Numbered from the stretch's first letter, positions 46,851 through 56,335 are shown. The stretch: 64,000 bases of DNA from Streptomyces sp. NBC_00433 (GCA_036015235.1 CP107926.1:4359501-4423500); one strand, 5' to 3'. The notes: a model not told the origin generated them from the letters alone. Numbers and translations: made by a program.

Positions 46851-47458
46851 CCCCCGCCCCCAGCTCCCCGCCCGTCCGTATCGGCATCACCGGAACCCAC
46901 TCCACGGGCAAAACGCTGTTGCTGAAGCGGATCGAGATGGAGCTACGCAGCCATGGCATGACCGTGGCCCGTACCGGCCGCTTGGCCAAGCGCGCCGCCG
47001 CCCTCGGACTCCCGAAGATGCACCACCACACCGCCACATCGACCGAGTGGATCATCTGCCAGGGCATCGCCGACACTCTCGCTGCCGAGACCCAGTGCGC
47101 GGACGTCGTCCTCGTCGACCGCGCACCGATCGACGCCCTCGCGTACTACGGTGCCGCCCTGGAGTACCGCAACGAGCGAGCCGAGCCCCTGGAGCACGAA
47201 CGGCTACGGCTCCTCGCCGCCACCCAGCACCCCACCTTCACCTTGCTCCTGGCAACCGTCCTCGACCCCGACATCCCCGCCTCGGCCACCGACGGCCACC
47301 CGTACGACCCCCGCTACCGCACGTTGGCCGACGCCCACGTCCACACCCTGCTCGCCGAAGACCACCTCGACCACGTACGCGTCACCAGCGACCCCGCCGG
47401 CGTCGACGCCGCCATCGCGCAGGCAGTCAGCCTGTGCCTGGAGGCAATCGCCCCGTGA
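46844..47458 (+). CDS. P-loop ATPase, nucleoside/nucleotide kinase-like
   Basis: A 204-residue P-loop protein. Walker A is GITGTHSTGKT (residues 14-24). A DRAP motif (VVLVDRAPIDALAYY) corresponds to the DR.. segment of NadR and thymidylate-kinase-like proteins. The fold is that of small nucleoside or nucleotide kinases. By context I infer a kinase for the modified nucleoside. It overlaps its neighbours on both sides. Confidence 0.75.
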   Translation: MVTPAPSSPPVRIGITGTHSTGKTLLLKRIEMELRSHGMTVARTGRLAKRAAALGLPKMHHHTATSTEWIICQGIADTLAAETQCADVVLVDRAPIDALAYYGAALEYRNERAEPLEHERLRLLAATQHPTFTLLLATVLDPDIPASATDGHPYDPRYRTLADAHVHTLLAEDHLDHVRVTSDPAGVDAAIAQAVSLCLEAIAP

Positions 47459-47727
47459 CCGCCGACCCAGCGACGAACCCGCCGGCCGCCCACAGGGTAT
47501 GGACGATCGCGCGCATCCAGAACACCCTCACGAGCCCCGTTCTCATCCGCCGCTTCCTGCTGGACATCAGCCACGCCCCCGACCACCAAGTCATGAACGT
47601 CTTCACCGCATGGCAACGCGTCGCGGCGACCATCGAAGCGAACACCTCCGGTGCGACCACACCTGCCGGACAAGGAGTGCCGTCCACGGACCATCGGAGC
47701 TGCAACGCCGACCATGAACGCGGTTGA
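47455..47727 (+). CDS. Small hypothetical protein closing the nucleotide operon
   Basis: A 90-residue protein with helices (RIQNTLTSPVLIRRFLLDISHAPDHQVMNVFTAWQRVAATIE) and a disordered tail. It overlaps the ATPase stop by four bases, so it is part of the operon. I do not recognise it. There is no signal or membrane segment. Confidence 0.55.
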   Translation: MTADPATNPPAAHRVWTIARIQNTLTSPVLIRRFLLDISHAPDHQVMNVFTAWQRVAATIEANTSGATTPAGQGVPSTDHRSCNADHERG

Positions 47728-48088
47728 CCCAGCCACTCGGGCGGTGCCCCCGCCGAGAAGTCACCGCGTAGTACCGCACTGCCTCCTCCCCGCGGACCCG
47801 CAGGGAGCGGGACTCCCTGGCGATGTGCGGGGCGAACCGGCTCTCCCCTGCACGAGGAGCCGCTGCTAGCTGGGCGGTGTGGGTAATCCCCTCGGGCGTG
47901 GGGAGCAGCCTCCGCAGCACGGCGACGTGGTCAAGCAATGGGGTCCATTCCTGAGTGTGCCGGGAGCAGTCGCGGTCCGTGTCCCGATACGCGCATCAGC
48001 CCCCTCGGCCGATGAGCCGGGTTTAGCTCTGATTGTCCGACTGGGCCGGTAAGTTTCTCTCCAGTCGGCCAAGGCGAGAGGACCGCCA
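47728..48088. other. Intergenic stretch with CRISPR remnant
   Basis: About 360 bp between the nucleotide operon and the STAND gene. It contains the two-repeat array 3 (47881-47969), possibly further repeat-like debris around 47785-47870 (CCCCGCGGACCCGCAGGGAGCGGG), and the promoter of the next gene. I see no convincing open frame. Confidence 0.55.
47881..47969 (-). CRISPR. CRISPR array 3: two degenerate repeats and one spacer
   Basis: Repeat-like units at 47881-47908 and 47941-47969 flank a 32-bp spacer (47909-47940). They keep GGGT..AT.CC at the left and GGGAGCAG at the right, but the stem has decayed. The period and ends match arrays 1 and 2. Confidence 0.75.
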
Positions 48089-51000
48089 GTGGGTACAGGC
48101 AAGGCAGAGAGGTCGGATGCCGGTGGCAGCGCCGGAGCGGGAGGCTTCGACTACCAGCACCGCGTGGCGGCGTGGCTTGCTGTTACTGCCTTGGCTGGCA
48201 CCGCTGCGCCCGCCGTCCGGGGCCTGTGGACCGGGTCGGTGCAGCAGATTGCGTGCGAGACCGGGGAGCCCGTCGATGACTGCCGGGTAGACACCTCCGA
48301 TGGGATCACCCTGGTCCTGCAGGCAAAACGGACCATCGGCATGTCCGTCCTGGTAACTAGCGAAATGGCCAAGACGGCCGCACAGTTCGTACAGCAGCAC
48401 CTGCTGCCGGGCCACGCGCATGAACGTCTGGTCCTCGTCACGTCCTCCGAGGCGTCAGGAACGGTGAGAGTCGATCTCGCCCAAGCCCTGAACCGACTCC
48501 GTGGCGAGCCCGTCGAAAGAGACGTGACCTCCCTGGGCCTCAACGCCGCCAAGATCGCCGCCCATGACAAGTTCGCGGCGCATGTCCGCCGGGCCTGGGA
48601 GAAGGAGCGAGGCGCAGCGCCGTCGGCTGCCGAGCTCCGAGCATTTTTGGCCTGCTGCTATGTCTGGATCCTTGATGTGGAGTCCGGCGGCCAGGCGGAG
48701 CGCGAGGCTCTGGGTCTGCTGCGCATGACCATACTCAGCGATGCCGCTCAAGCGGAGGCCGCTTGGAACGTGCTCCTCAGTGCCTGCGCACAATTGGCAA
48801 TCACGCATTCCGGCACCGATGCGACACAGTTGAACGAGGAACTGTCGTCGGCCGCCATTGCTCTGGCTACGGCCAAGGATTTCACCGCAGATGTGGAGCT
48901 CTTGACGAAGTTCACGAAGCAGGCTCTCGACGAGTTGGGCCACGGGCTCACCACCGTTCCCACACCACACGATCCGGTGGCAATCGAGCGCAGTATGACG
49001 ACTGGGCTGGATGCGCGCTCACAGGACGAGTCGTTCCTCCTCGTGGGTGAGCCTGGGGCCGGTAAGACAGTGGTCCTACATGGGTTGGCTCATGAGGTGG
49101 CTACTCAAGATCGACCTTTGGTCTTCATACAGGTCAGTAGCCTTGCTGCTACGAGCGTCGGTGAGCTTCGCACGGAGTTGGGACTGCAGCATTCTTTCGT
49201 CGATGTCCTGGCCGAGTGGACTCCCGGCCATACGGGTCTATTGATCATCGATGCTTTGGACGCGGCACGAGCAAACGCTTCAGCCGGACTGTGGCGGACC
49301 GTCATTGACAATGTCCGTCGGCAATTGCCCCGCTGGCGAGTGGTTGCCTCGATCCGCACATGGGACCTGCAACACTCCAGCCGCCTGCGCGCCCTTTTCC
49401 CAGGCGACCCAGTAGTGGTGGGGGACCTGACAGACGACGAGTTGAAACAAGTCAGTGATGCCTTTCCCGCGCTGAAGAGGATGCTAGACCATGCCTCCGA
49501 GCAGCAGGGACGACTGATGCTCAACACCTTCAACCTTCGCCTGGCTGCTGAACTCCTACTGGAAGACTCGTCAGCATCAGATCTTCGCGGGGTCGACAAC
49601 AGGCTGGATCTTCTGGACCGCTACTGGCAGGCACGCGTTTCGGACGGCGTTGGCGGTTCCGCCAGGGAAGCTCTGCTGGTTCAGCTGATCACGGTAGCGG
49701 CACGGGACAGGAGGCTGGCTGTACCCGCCCAGACAGTGCTGGAGGGCGATATCGCGGCGGCCACTGTCCTGGACAGCCTCCTTTCCCGCTCCGTTCTCAC
49801 TCGCGTACCGCTTACCGTGGGGAACCCTGCACGTGGGCCGATTCAGTTCGCGCACCATGTGCTGTTCGACTACGCCGTGGGGACGGTCTACTTCGATTCC
49901 TTCAGCGACGGTCTGACGGAGTGCTTGCGGGCAGATCCGGACCTGCTGCTCTTCGCCCGACCCAGCATCGACGTGTACCTGCAGCTGGCGTGGAAACAGG
50001 GGGCAGTCCCGTTCTGCACACTTGCGTTGGAGCTAGTGGCCCCGCCATCGCCGAGCATGACGGCACCGGCGATCGCAGACGTGGTGGTCCGCAATTGCAT
50101 CAACGCCGCAGAAATCGAGCCGCTGCTCGCCGGCGTTCCGGACAGTACTGTGGAGCTGAAGCGACTGCTGGGGGCGATCGCCGTCGTCGTCTCCATCAGG
50201 ATCAAGGAAGGCCGTCTCGCGAACCCGGGCGTGTGGGCGAATGCAGCTGAGCGGCTTTCCCGCACACCCGAGCACGCCGGCTCCGCACTGGGTGTCCTGG
50301 TCACCGACTTGGCATCCCACCGCACGATCCTCACTGTGGCGTCCCTGCAACAGTGTGGCTTGGCCGCGCGGCGCCTGCTGGAACATATCTGGACTCAGCC
50401 ACCCACTCTGTGGGCGCGACTGGCCATCCCCGCAGTGGTCCAGACAGCTAGCAGCGATCCGCAGGCAGCCGAAACGCTACTCAGGCGCACCCTGGAATCA
50501 CCGCAACTGCAGGACCGGGGCTACAACGACCTTGGCGCCCTGACCGACAAGGTCCAAGAGCTGATAGAGCTGATGCCCACATTCGTGGAAGACCTCTATG
50601 TCACAACGCTCAGCCATGAAGAGAACTCTTCCGCAGTCACACAGATGGGCTCGGGCGCCGTCCTGACGTTGCTGTCCAACCGCCGACAGGACTTCGACGC
50701 AGCCAAGTATCCCCTGGTCCAGTACTTCCCCGACCTCCTGCGAACCGATTCCCGACGCGCCCTGTCCATCCTCACCCGGCTGAGCACCCTCGGACATTCC
50801 CAGCCGACAGAACACCAAATGATCGTGGGCGGTCACGCAGTCACGATCCAGGAGGACGGCTCACACCTGACGGATTTCGGCACCAGCTACAGGAACGACG
50901 ACCCCGCGGCCCTGTTCGGCGCCCTTCAGGACTTCGCGTCGAAGGCTACTCTCGCGCAAACCCGGGCACTGGTTGAGGCGTTGACGGCGGCCCCTCAGGC

Positions 51001-52810
51001 TGCCGCCGTGTGGCGGCGTGTCCTGTTGTCCGCATCCCACAATCGCATCCTCGCCGACGCCCTGTTCAGCGATCCGGCAACCCTCGTGACGAGGCTACTC
51101 ATCCCCGAGCTCGCCGGACCCGCAGCCACACTGACAAGAGCACTGCATCCCACGCTACGAGGTACAGACGCGGCACGACTCGAGGCCGCCGTACTCTCGC
51201 TGAAGCCCTCCAGCGCCGACGATGGCAGCCAGGACTGGGACCGCGAGGATCGCCGGTACCGGATGTTCCTCAACGCCCTCTCCGCAGAACACCTCACCGA
51301 TCAGTCCCTGGCCCACGACCACGACCCCCAGGCCGCAGTCATCGATCACGAGGACGACGATCTGGCCTGGCCCAGCCTGGATCCGACACCGGTCGCGGCC
51401 AGCGGCGACCCTACAGAAAAGACCGTGCAGACCCTGTGCAACGAAGTCCGCCGGTTCACCGACCTCTATCTCAACGGCGCCCCAACGCCGGAGGAAATCA
51501 CTTCCTGCGTCCCGGCCGTCACCGCGCTTGAGGCAGCTCTAAGTCAGACATCTTCCGCAGGAGTGCGCAACGAAGCAGAAGACCTCCTCGCCAAGGCAGC
51601 CGAGATCTGGACACGCACCACCCACGCACCACCATCAACCCTGGACCGCGCCCGGTCCATCCTGCTGTCGCTGAAGAGCAGCCCACGTCCTGAGCCGACA
51701 GATCAGAACGCCAACTACACCATGCTCATCCCGCAAGGCCCGCGCACCGAGGCAGCCCGTGGACTTGGGCAGCTGTGCCGGATGCCCGAGCACTACACCG
51801 CGGAGGTGGGCGAGGCGATCCTCGAGCTTGTTGCGGATCCTGTCGGACAGATCCGGCACACTATTGCCGTAGTAGCACCATTTGTCGCACGCAGCGCCCA
51901 GGACACAGCCTGGGAACTCCTCGAACTGCTCGCCCATCAGGAATCGGACGACGCCGTCCTGAGCGCAACGGTCGAGGCCGCGGGCTTGCGCATGGGCGAC
52001 AGACGCCGAGGTACACAGCTCCTCGCCCACGTTGCGGCTCGCGTGAACCCAAGCGAAAGTCACGAGTCCGCTGCCGCAACCTGCGCAACTGTTGCCGCAC
52101 TTCTCTGGGTCTATGACGCCATACCAGAAGCCAGAACGCTGCTCGATCAGATGACCGGCAACTGGTCGGGGCAAAGTACCTGGTCAAACTCCCTCCACAT
52201 CCTCCGCTCTCAAGAGGCTCTCACCCACAATGACCCCGCCGTCCGCAAGCGCGCCCTAGATTTCATGCACGAGCTCGCCGAGCCGGCACTCCGCTCGACC
52301 CAGGAAGCGATCAGGCGCGCAGACCAGCTCACCGACAGCGAGAAAGAGCAGTTGAAAGCCGAACTGCAACTGCTCGACAGCATCGCCTTCCAGCTCTTCT
52401 CGGGCAGCGGAGCCATCGACCGGGAATCCACGCCGCCCACATTGGACCAAGTCAGGCTCATCGACGAAGCCGACCCAGTGATCCAGATCCTGGCGCAGGT
52501 TCCCGCCGCACCCGTCACCCACCACGTGGTCGAGATCTACGAATACGTCACCGACCACCGCCCACAAGAAGCTCTCCTGGCAATCCGCGACATTATCAAA
52601 CAGGCTGGTACGCAAGACGGATACACCATGGATCCGATGGGCCTGGGCACCTGCGTAAAATTCGTGGAACGTATCCTGGCCGACCACAGGAACATCCTGC
52701 ACGCACCGGAGAACCTCACCGCCCTGCGGGAAATCTGCGACGCTTTCATCGACGCCGGATGGCCCCAAGCCCACCAACTCGTCTTCGGAATCGAGCAGAT
52801 CTTCCGCTAG
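48089..52810 (+). CDS. STAND NTPase with N-terminal nuclease-like domain (Avs/Cap4-like defence protein)
   Basis: A 1,573-residue protein. Residues 17-160 resemble the DUF4297/Cap4 PD-(D/E)XK effector: GGFDYQHRVAAWLAV, then CETGEPVDDCRVDT and LVLQAKRT supplying the E...D...QxK catalytic core. A P-loop domain follows, with Walker A GEPGAGKT (near 320-327), Walker B GLLIIDALDA (near 383-392) and the WRVVASIRTWD sensor. The last 1,000 residues are degenerate helical repeats. The effector-STAND-repeat order is that of Avs anti-phage sensors, in which the repeats bind a phage protein and the ATPase assembles and activates the nuclease. GTG 48089 follows GCGAGAGGA. It stands alone with no partner. 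Confidence 0.75.
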   Translation: MGTGKAERSDAGGSAGAGGFDYQHRVAAWLAVTALAGTAAPAVRGLWTGSVQQIACETGEPVDDCRVDTSDGITLVLQAKRTIGMSVLVTSEMAKTAAQFVQQHLLPGHAHERLVLVTSSEASGTVRVDLAQALNRLRGEPVERDVTSLGLNAAKIAAHDKFAAHVRRAWEKERGAAPSAAELRAFLACCYVWILDVESGGQAEREALGLLRMTILSDAAQAEAAWNVLLSACAQLAITHSGTDATQLNEELSSAAIALATAKDFTADVELLTKFTKQALDELGHGLTTVPTPHDPVAIERSMTTGLDARSQDESFLLVGEPGAGKTVVLHGLAHEVATQDRPLVFIQVSSLAATSVGELRTELGLQHSFVDVLAEWTPGHTGLLIIDALDAARANASAGLWRTVIDNVRRQLPRWRVVASIRTWDLQHSSRLRALFPGDPVVVGDLTDDELKQVSDAFPALKRMLDHASEQQGRLMLNTFNLRLAAELLLEDSSASDLRGVDNRLDLLDRYWQARVSDGVGGSAREALLVQLITVAARDRRLAVPAQTVLEGDIAAATVLDSLLSRSVLTRVPLTVGNPARGPIQFAHHVLFDYAVGTVYFDSFSDGLTECLRADPDLLLFARPSIDVYLQLAWKQGAVPFCTLALELVAPPSPSMTAPAIADVVVRNCINAAEIEPLLAGVPDSTVELKRLLGAIAVVVSIRIKEGRLANPGVWANAAERLSRTPEHAGSALGVLVTDLASHRTILTVASLQQCGLAARRLLEHIWTQPPTLWARLAIPAVVQTASSDPQAAETLLRRTLESPQLQDRGYNDLGALTDKVQELIELMPTFVEDLYVTTLSHEENSSAVTQMGSGAVLTLLSNRRQDFDAAKYPLVQYFPDLLRTDSRRALSILTRLSTLGHSQPTEHQMIVGGHAVTIQEDGSHLTDFGTSYRNDDPAALFGALQDFASKATLAQTRALVEALTAAPQAAAVWRRVLLSASHNRILADALFSDPATLVTRLLIPELAGPAATLTRALHPTLRGTDAARLEAAVLSLKPSSADDGSQDWDREDRRYRMFLNALSAEHLTDQSLAHDHDPQAAVIDHEDDDLAWPSLDPTPVAASGDPTEKTVQTLCNEVRRFTDLYLNGAPTPEEITSCVPAVTALEAALSQTSSAGVRNEAEDLLAKAAEIWTRTTHAPPSTLDRARSILLSLKSSPRPEPTDQNANYTMLIPQGPRTEAARGLGQLCRMPEHYTAEVGEAILELVADPVGQIRHTIAVVAPFVARSAQDTAWELLELLAHQESDDAVLSATVEAAGLRMGDRRRGTQLLAHVAARVNPSESHESAAATCATVAALLWVYDAIPEARTLLDQMTGNWSGQSTWSNSLHILRSQEALTHNDPAVRKRALDFMHELAEPALRSTQEAIRRADQLTDSEKEQLKAELQLLDSIAFQLFSGSGAIDRESTPPTLDQVRLIDEADPVIQILAQVPAAPVTHHVVEIYEYVTDHRPQEALLAIRDIIKQAGTQDGYTMDPMGLGTCVKFVERILADHRNILHAPENLTALREICDAFIDAGWPQAHQLVFGIEQIFR

Positions 52811-52986
52811 ATGAAAATTCTGCCGGTAGCGTCAAGTCCGCACTCAGCGGCAATGTTCATGGACCGCGACGTGATCAGGCGGTACTCCGACCGGCTCTTC
52901 GGTCGGAGTACCAAACACCTCGAAGACAACCCGCGAGACATCCAGGACGCACGTCGGCTGCCGGCAAGAACCGGCGTTGCGCAGCG

Positions 52987-53880
52987 TCAAGCCACTCGCG
53001 CGACGTCGTCCGATGTCTCCGCAGACGGGGTGAGGAACGAGAAGGCGCAGTCGCCGGGCCGGCGTCCCATCCGCTGCGTCATGAGCGCGCCGAGCAGCCC
53101 GAGCCCCGGGCCGGTCACCGGCGTACGCTCCATACCGACGTAGATGATCCCGCTTTCGTCGGCCTCGTCGGCGACTCTCTCTGGCGACGCAGCCACGCCA
53201 GCGCAGAACCCCCAGAGATCGGCGCGAAGGTCGATGGGGAGGTCTGTCCTCATGAAGACCAGCGGACGACGATCACCGGCCTTGTCGTACCCGAATGCCA
53301 CCCCAGCGCCCGCGCCCTCGGGCATGGGAGGTGCGTCCTCGGGGACATCCTCCGCCATGCCGCCTAGCGATTCCGTGATCAGGGACCGCAGCGCCGTAAT
53401 CGTCTCCTCGTCGCTGCGCCAGCCGTTCATCGGGCCCGAGGAACTGCCCTCGTAGAGAGCGGATACGTCAGCAACCACGTTAGGTAGATCCTCCACCACA
53501 CTGTCATCGGGCGACGCCGATACCCCCGCATCCACGTCGATCTCCTGCGAAGCCGCTGCACAAAGATCGATGTCAGGCCGTGTACGTCCGATGCGCTCGG
53601 CAAGTGCCCGACGGATCACCTGCTCCTTTTCCGCGTCTGCCGAGCCGGGAACGATGAACAGGCAGGTTCGCTTGGTGTCGACCACGAGCGCAGCGCAGAC
53701 TTTCTCGACAAGATCCTTCTCGATGACCTCCACCTTAAGTGCCCCCAGCAGAACATCCACCGGCAGCAGCCAGGCGTCGTACGTCCGCAGAGGCTCCACC
53801 CCAGGTACGGAGTTGCCGTCGATCGCGGGCTCACCATCATGAGAGTCGCCCACGCCTGCTCGACGGGAATTGTCCACCAT
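52987..53880 (-). CDS. Hypothetical protein, 297 residues
   Basis: Not recognised. The N-terminal segment reads YDAWLLPVDVLLGALKVEVIEKDLVEKVCAALVVDTKRTCLFIVPGSADAEKEQVIRRAL. A Gly-rich acidic middle follows, then a C-terminal region (PLVFMRTDLPIDLRADLWGFCAGVAASPERVADEADESGIIYVGMERTPVTGPGLGLLGALM). The strand/helix alternation suggests two alpha/beta domains. I chose ATG 53880 with AAAGGAAAG upstream. It is convergent with the STAND gene and could be a partner, but there is no direct evidence. Confidence 0.5.
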   Translation of the reverse strand: MVDNSRRAGVGDSHDGEPAIDGNSVPGVEPLRTYDAWLLPVDVLLGALKVEVIEKDLVEKVCAALVVDTKRTCLFIVPGSADAEKEQVIRRALAERIGRTRPDIDLCAAASQEIDVDAGVSASPDDSVVEDLPNVVADVSALYEGSSSGPMNGWRSDEETITALRSLITESLGGMAEDVPEDAPPMPEGAGAGVAFGYDKAGDRRPLVFMRTDLPIDLRADLWGFCAGVAASPERVADEADESGIIYVGMERTPVTGPGLGLLGALMTQRMGRRPGDCAFSFLTPSAETSDDVARVA

Positions 53881-54353
53881 GATCTTTCCTTTCGCCGTGT
53901 TTTGAGAGCAATCACCAGTCTTCACGTGGGGAAGACAGAGACGACGTAAAGTTCAAAAGCGTTAATCGCTCCCCGGTTCCACAGTCAGACTCGCGGCGAC
54001 TAGAAGTAGCTGTCGCACCCAGGGCGCAGTTCTGCTGGGATGCATGGGCAGGTGCGCGACGGCCAACCCGTCCACCGTGCCGGAGCCGCTCACTGGGACT
54101 GACGATCCACCGACCAGCACAACCGGGACGGCAACACCACAGCCGCCCGCACACAGGCGCGTTCCGCCCAAGGCAGATAACGGACCGTGCGACGCTGATT
54201 CGGTAGGCCCACCCACTTCACAGAACATCAGTTCGACATGAAAGATGGGGCCATCGCGTGCCAGTTCGGCACGTCGCTCGTTGACAGCGCAGCGGAAGTA
54301 GACGGATCGGGCAGGCTGTTGGCCCTTGCCGATTCGCGCCGGGAGGGGCACCA
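53881..54353. other. Gene-poor stretch before the DUF5131 gene
   Basis: About 470 bp with no open frame that I can support. A minus-strand frame through 53962-54240 is Gly/Val/Ser-rich and probably chance. A GGGAGGGG ribosome-binding site at the right end (54341-54348) serves the next gene. It may contain remnants of deleted cargo. Confidence 0.45.
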
Positions 54354-55109
54354 ATGGGCGATCGCAGCACAATCGAGTGGACTGAAGCAACGTGGAATCC
54401 CACCACAGGGTGCGACCGCACGTCCCCGGGCTGCGACAACTGCTACGCCATGGTGTTATCGCGGCGCCTGAAGGCAATGGGAGTGGCGAAGTACCAGGTC
54501 GACGGGGACCCCAGGACATCGGGCCCCGGCTTCGGCCTCACCTTGCACCAGGACGCGCTGGACGTCCCCCGGCAGTGGAAGGCGCCACGGACTGTGTTCG
54601 TGAACTCCATGAGCGACCTGTTCCACGCGAGGGTTCCGGTGGAATTCGTACGCCAGGTGTTCCAGGTGATCGCCGAGACGCCTCAGCACACCTACCAGTT
54701 GCTGACTAAGCGGGCACGACGGCTTCGACGAGTGGCGGATCAACTCGACTGGCCTTCCAACCTGTGGATGGGCGTCTCGGTCGAGAACGCTGATCACTTG
54801 GACCGGGTGGAGGACCTGCGGCAGGTACCCGCCGCGGTCCGCTTCTTGTCGTGCGAGCCGCTACTCGGGCCGCTAAGCGGATTGCGCCTCGACGGCATCG
54901 GCTGGGTCATCGCCGGCGGTGAGTCCGGACCCGGCCACCGACCTGTGCGCGAAGAGTGGCTCACCGAGATCCGCGACGTCTGCAACGACTCCGACGTGCC
55001 GTTCTTCTTCAAGCAATGGGGGGGCCGCACACCCAAGTCGGGTGGCCGCGAACTCGCCGGGACGATATGGGATGAGATGCCACCACGTCGGCCCGCCACA
55101 GTGCGGTAA
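54354..55109 (+). CDS. DUF5131 (phage Gp37/Gp68) three-Cys-motif protein
   Basis: A 251-residue protein. The N-terminus IEWTEATWNPTTGCDRTSPGCDNCYA carries the three-Cys motif (CX6CX2C). VFVNSMSDLFH and LTKRARRLRRVADQLDWPSNLWMGVSVENADHLDRV are the family blocks. The fold is radical-SAM-like, and family members occur in phages and defence islands; function unproven. It is followed 98 bp later by its usual partner TcmP. Confidence 0.88.
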   Translation: MGDRSTIEWTEATWNPTTGCDRTSPGCDNCYAMVLSRRLKAMGVAKYQVDGDPRTSGPGFGLTLHQDALDVPRQWKAPRTVFVNSMSDLFHARVPVEFVRQVFQVIAETPQHTYQLLTKRARRLRRVADQLDWPSNLWMGVSVENADHLDRVEDLRQVPAAVRFLSCEPLLGPLSGLRLDGIGWVIAGGESGPGHRPVREEWLTEIRDVCNDSDVPFFFKQWGGRTPKSGGRELAGTIWDEMPPRRPATVR

Positions 55110-55207
55110 GAGCCAATCTGTTCCAGATACCGTACGCACTCTGGTGACAAGCAGCTGCAGCGTGTGACCCTCTCTCCAGTGGGCTCTACGGGAGTGGGGG
55201 GACGAAC

Positions 55208-56335
55208 ATGGCCGTTCCGAAGGAGACCGTCTGGGAGCGCGATCCGCACACCGCAGCCAAGCATGACTTACTCAAGCGGTACCTCGAAGCGTGGGCGCCG
55301 ATCCTGTTGTCCCGTCACGATGTGATCACATACGCCGAAGGCTTCGCGGGTGCAGGAGTCTACAAGGGGGGCGAGCCGGGGTCCCCCGTGATCGCTTACG
55401 ACGTATTCGCCGGCGCCCTGGCCAGGTTTCCGAAGCGTATGCGCATGCTCCTCATGGAAGAAGACCCGCGGCGGGTCCGTGAACTGGAGCGTCAGATAGC
55501 TCTGGCTCAGGCAGGGCGTACAAGCGGCATAACGGGCCGCTTGACCGCCGACATACACCTGGGTGACTTCCACCCTGCCCTCCTGCAGGAGTTACGGAGC
55601 GCAGGGGCGCTCGGGAAACCCCTCTTCGTCCTCCTGGACAGTTTCGGGGGCCCTGACATCCCCTACTCACTGCTGCAAGAGCTGGGGCGCCTTCCGGGGA
55701 CCGAGGTGATGGTGACCTTCGAGCCCGGCTTCCTGACCCGGTTCGCCGAGAAGCATGACGGTTACCGTAGGAGTGGCGACGACGCCTTCGGCAGCTCGGA
55801 CTGGCAAGCCGTCTTCCGGCAGCCCCCCGCGGAGAAGTTCCCGTTCCTACGCGAGCAGTACCGGGACACCCTCCGCCAAGCTGGCTTCTCGCACACCCTG
55901 TACTTCGAGATGGTCGACGAAGGTGGTCGGAAGCTCTACCTGATCTTCGGCACCGGGCACGAGCTGGGCCTGGAGAAGATGAAGGACGCGATGTGGAAGG
56001 TCGACACCTCCTACGGCGTTCGCTACCGCGATCCGAGGGACACACAGCAGCAGGCCCTGGAGCTGGAATTCGAACCAGACACGGCCCCGCTCCGGCGGAT
56101 TCTGCACGAATACATCGCGGCATCTCCCGAAGGGCGGACGGTGCCGGAACTCCAACGGTTCACCCTCTTGGAGACAGTCTATCGACCCGCCCAGGTGATC
56201 ACGCTCCTGCGCCAGATGCGTGACGACGGAATATTGACGGCGGAGCCCCGAGCCATCAACACCAAGGCGCGGGTGGCCATCGCAACGGCCCCAATCCGCA
56301 CCAAGCCAACCACGAATCAGGACGCTCTCTGGTAG
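55208..56335 (+). CDS. tcmP: Three-Cys-motif partner protein TcmP
   Basis: A 375-residue protein. The N-terminal segment KHDLLKRYLEAWAPILL...YAEGFAGAGVYKGGEPGSP is the family signature and looks like a Rossmann methyltransferase nucleotide-binding site; LFVLLDSFGGPDIPYSLL is the second block. The C-terminal part is a winged-helix-like region (RTVPELQRFTLLETVYRPAQVITLLRQMRDDGIL). TcmP is named for co-occurrence with three-Cys-motif (DUF5131) proteins and is predicted to modify nucleic acid. ATG 55208. Confidence 0.88.
   Translation: MAVPKETVWERDPHTAAKHDLLKRYLEAWAPILLSRHDVITYAEGFAGAGVYKGGEPGSPVIAYDVFAGALARFPKRMRMLLMEEDPRRVRELERQIALAQAGRTSGITGRLTADIHLGDFHPALLQELRSAGALGKPLFVLLDSFGGPDIPYSLLQELGRLPGTEVMVTFEPGFLTRFAEKHDGYRRSGDDAFGSSDWQAVFRQPPAEKFPFLREQYRDTLRQAGFSHTLYFEMVDEGGRKLYLIFGTGHELGLEKMKDAMWKVDTSYGVRYRDPRDTQQQALELEFEPDTAPLRRILHEYIAASPEGRTVPELQRFTLLETVYRPAQVITLLRQMRDDGILTAEPRAINTKARVAIATAPIRTKPTTNQDALW

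Noticed and set aside
53962..54519. Minus-strand frame of 185 codons before the DUF5131 gene
   Set aside because: It overlaps the start of the DUF5131 gene, has no family-like motif and has no good ribosome-binding site.
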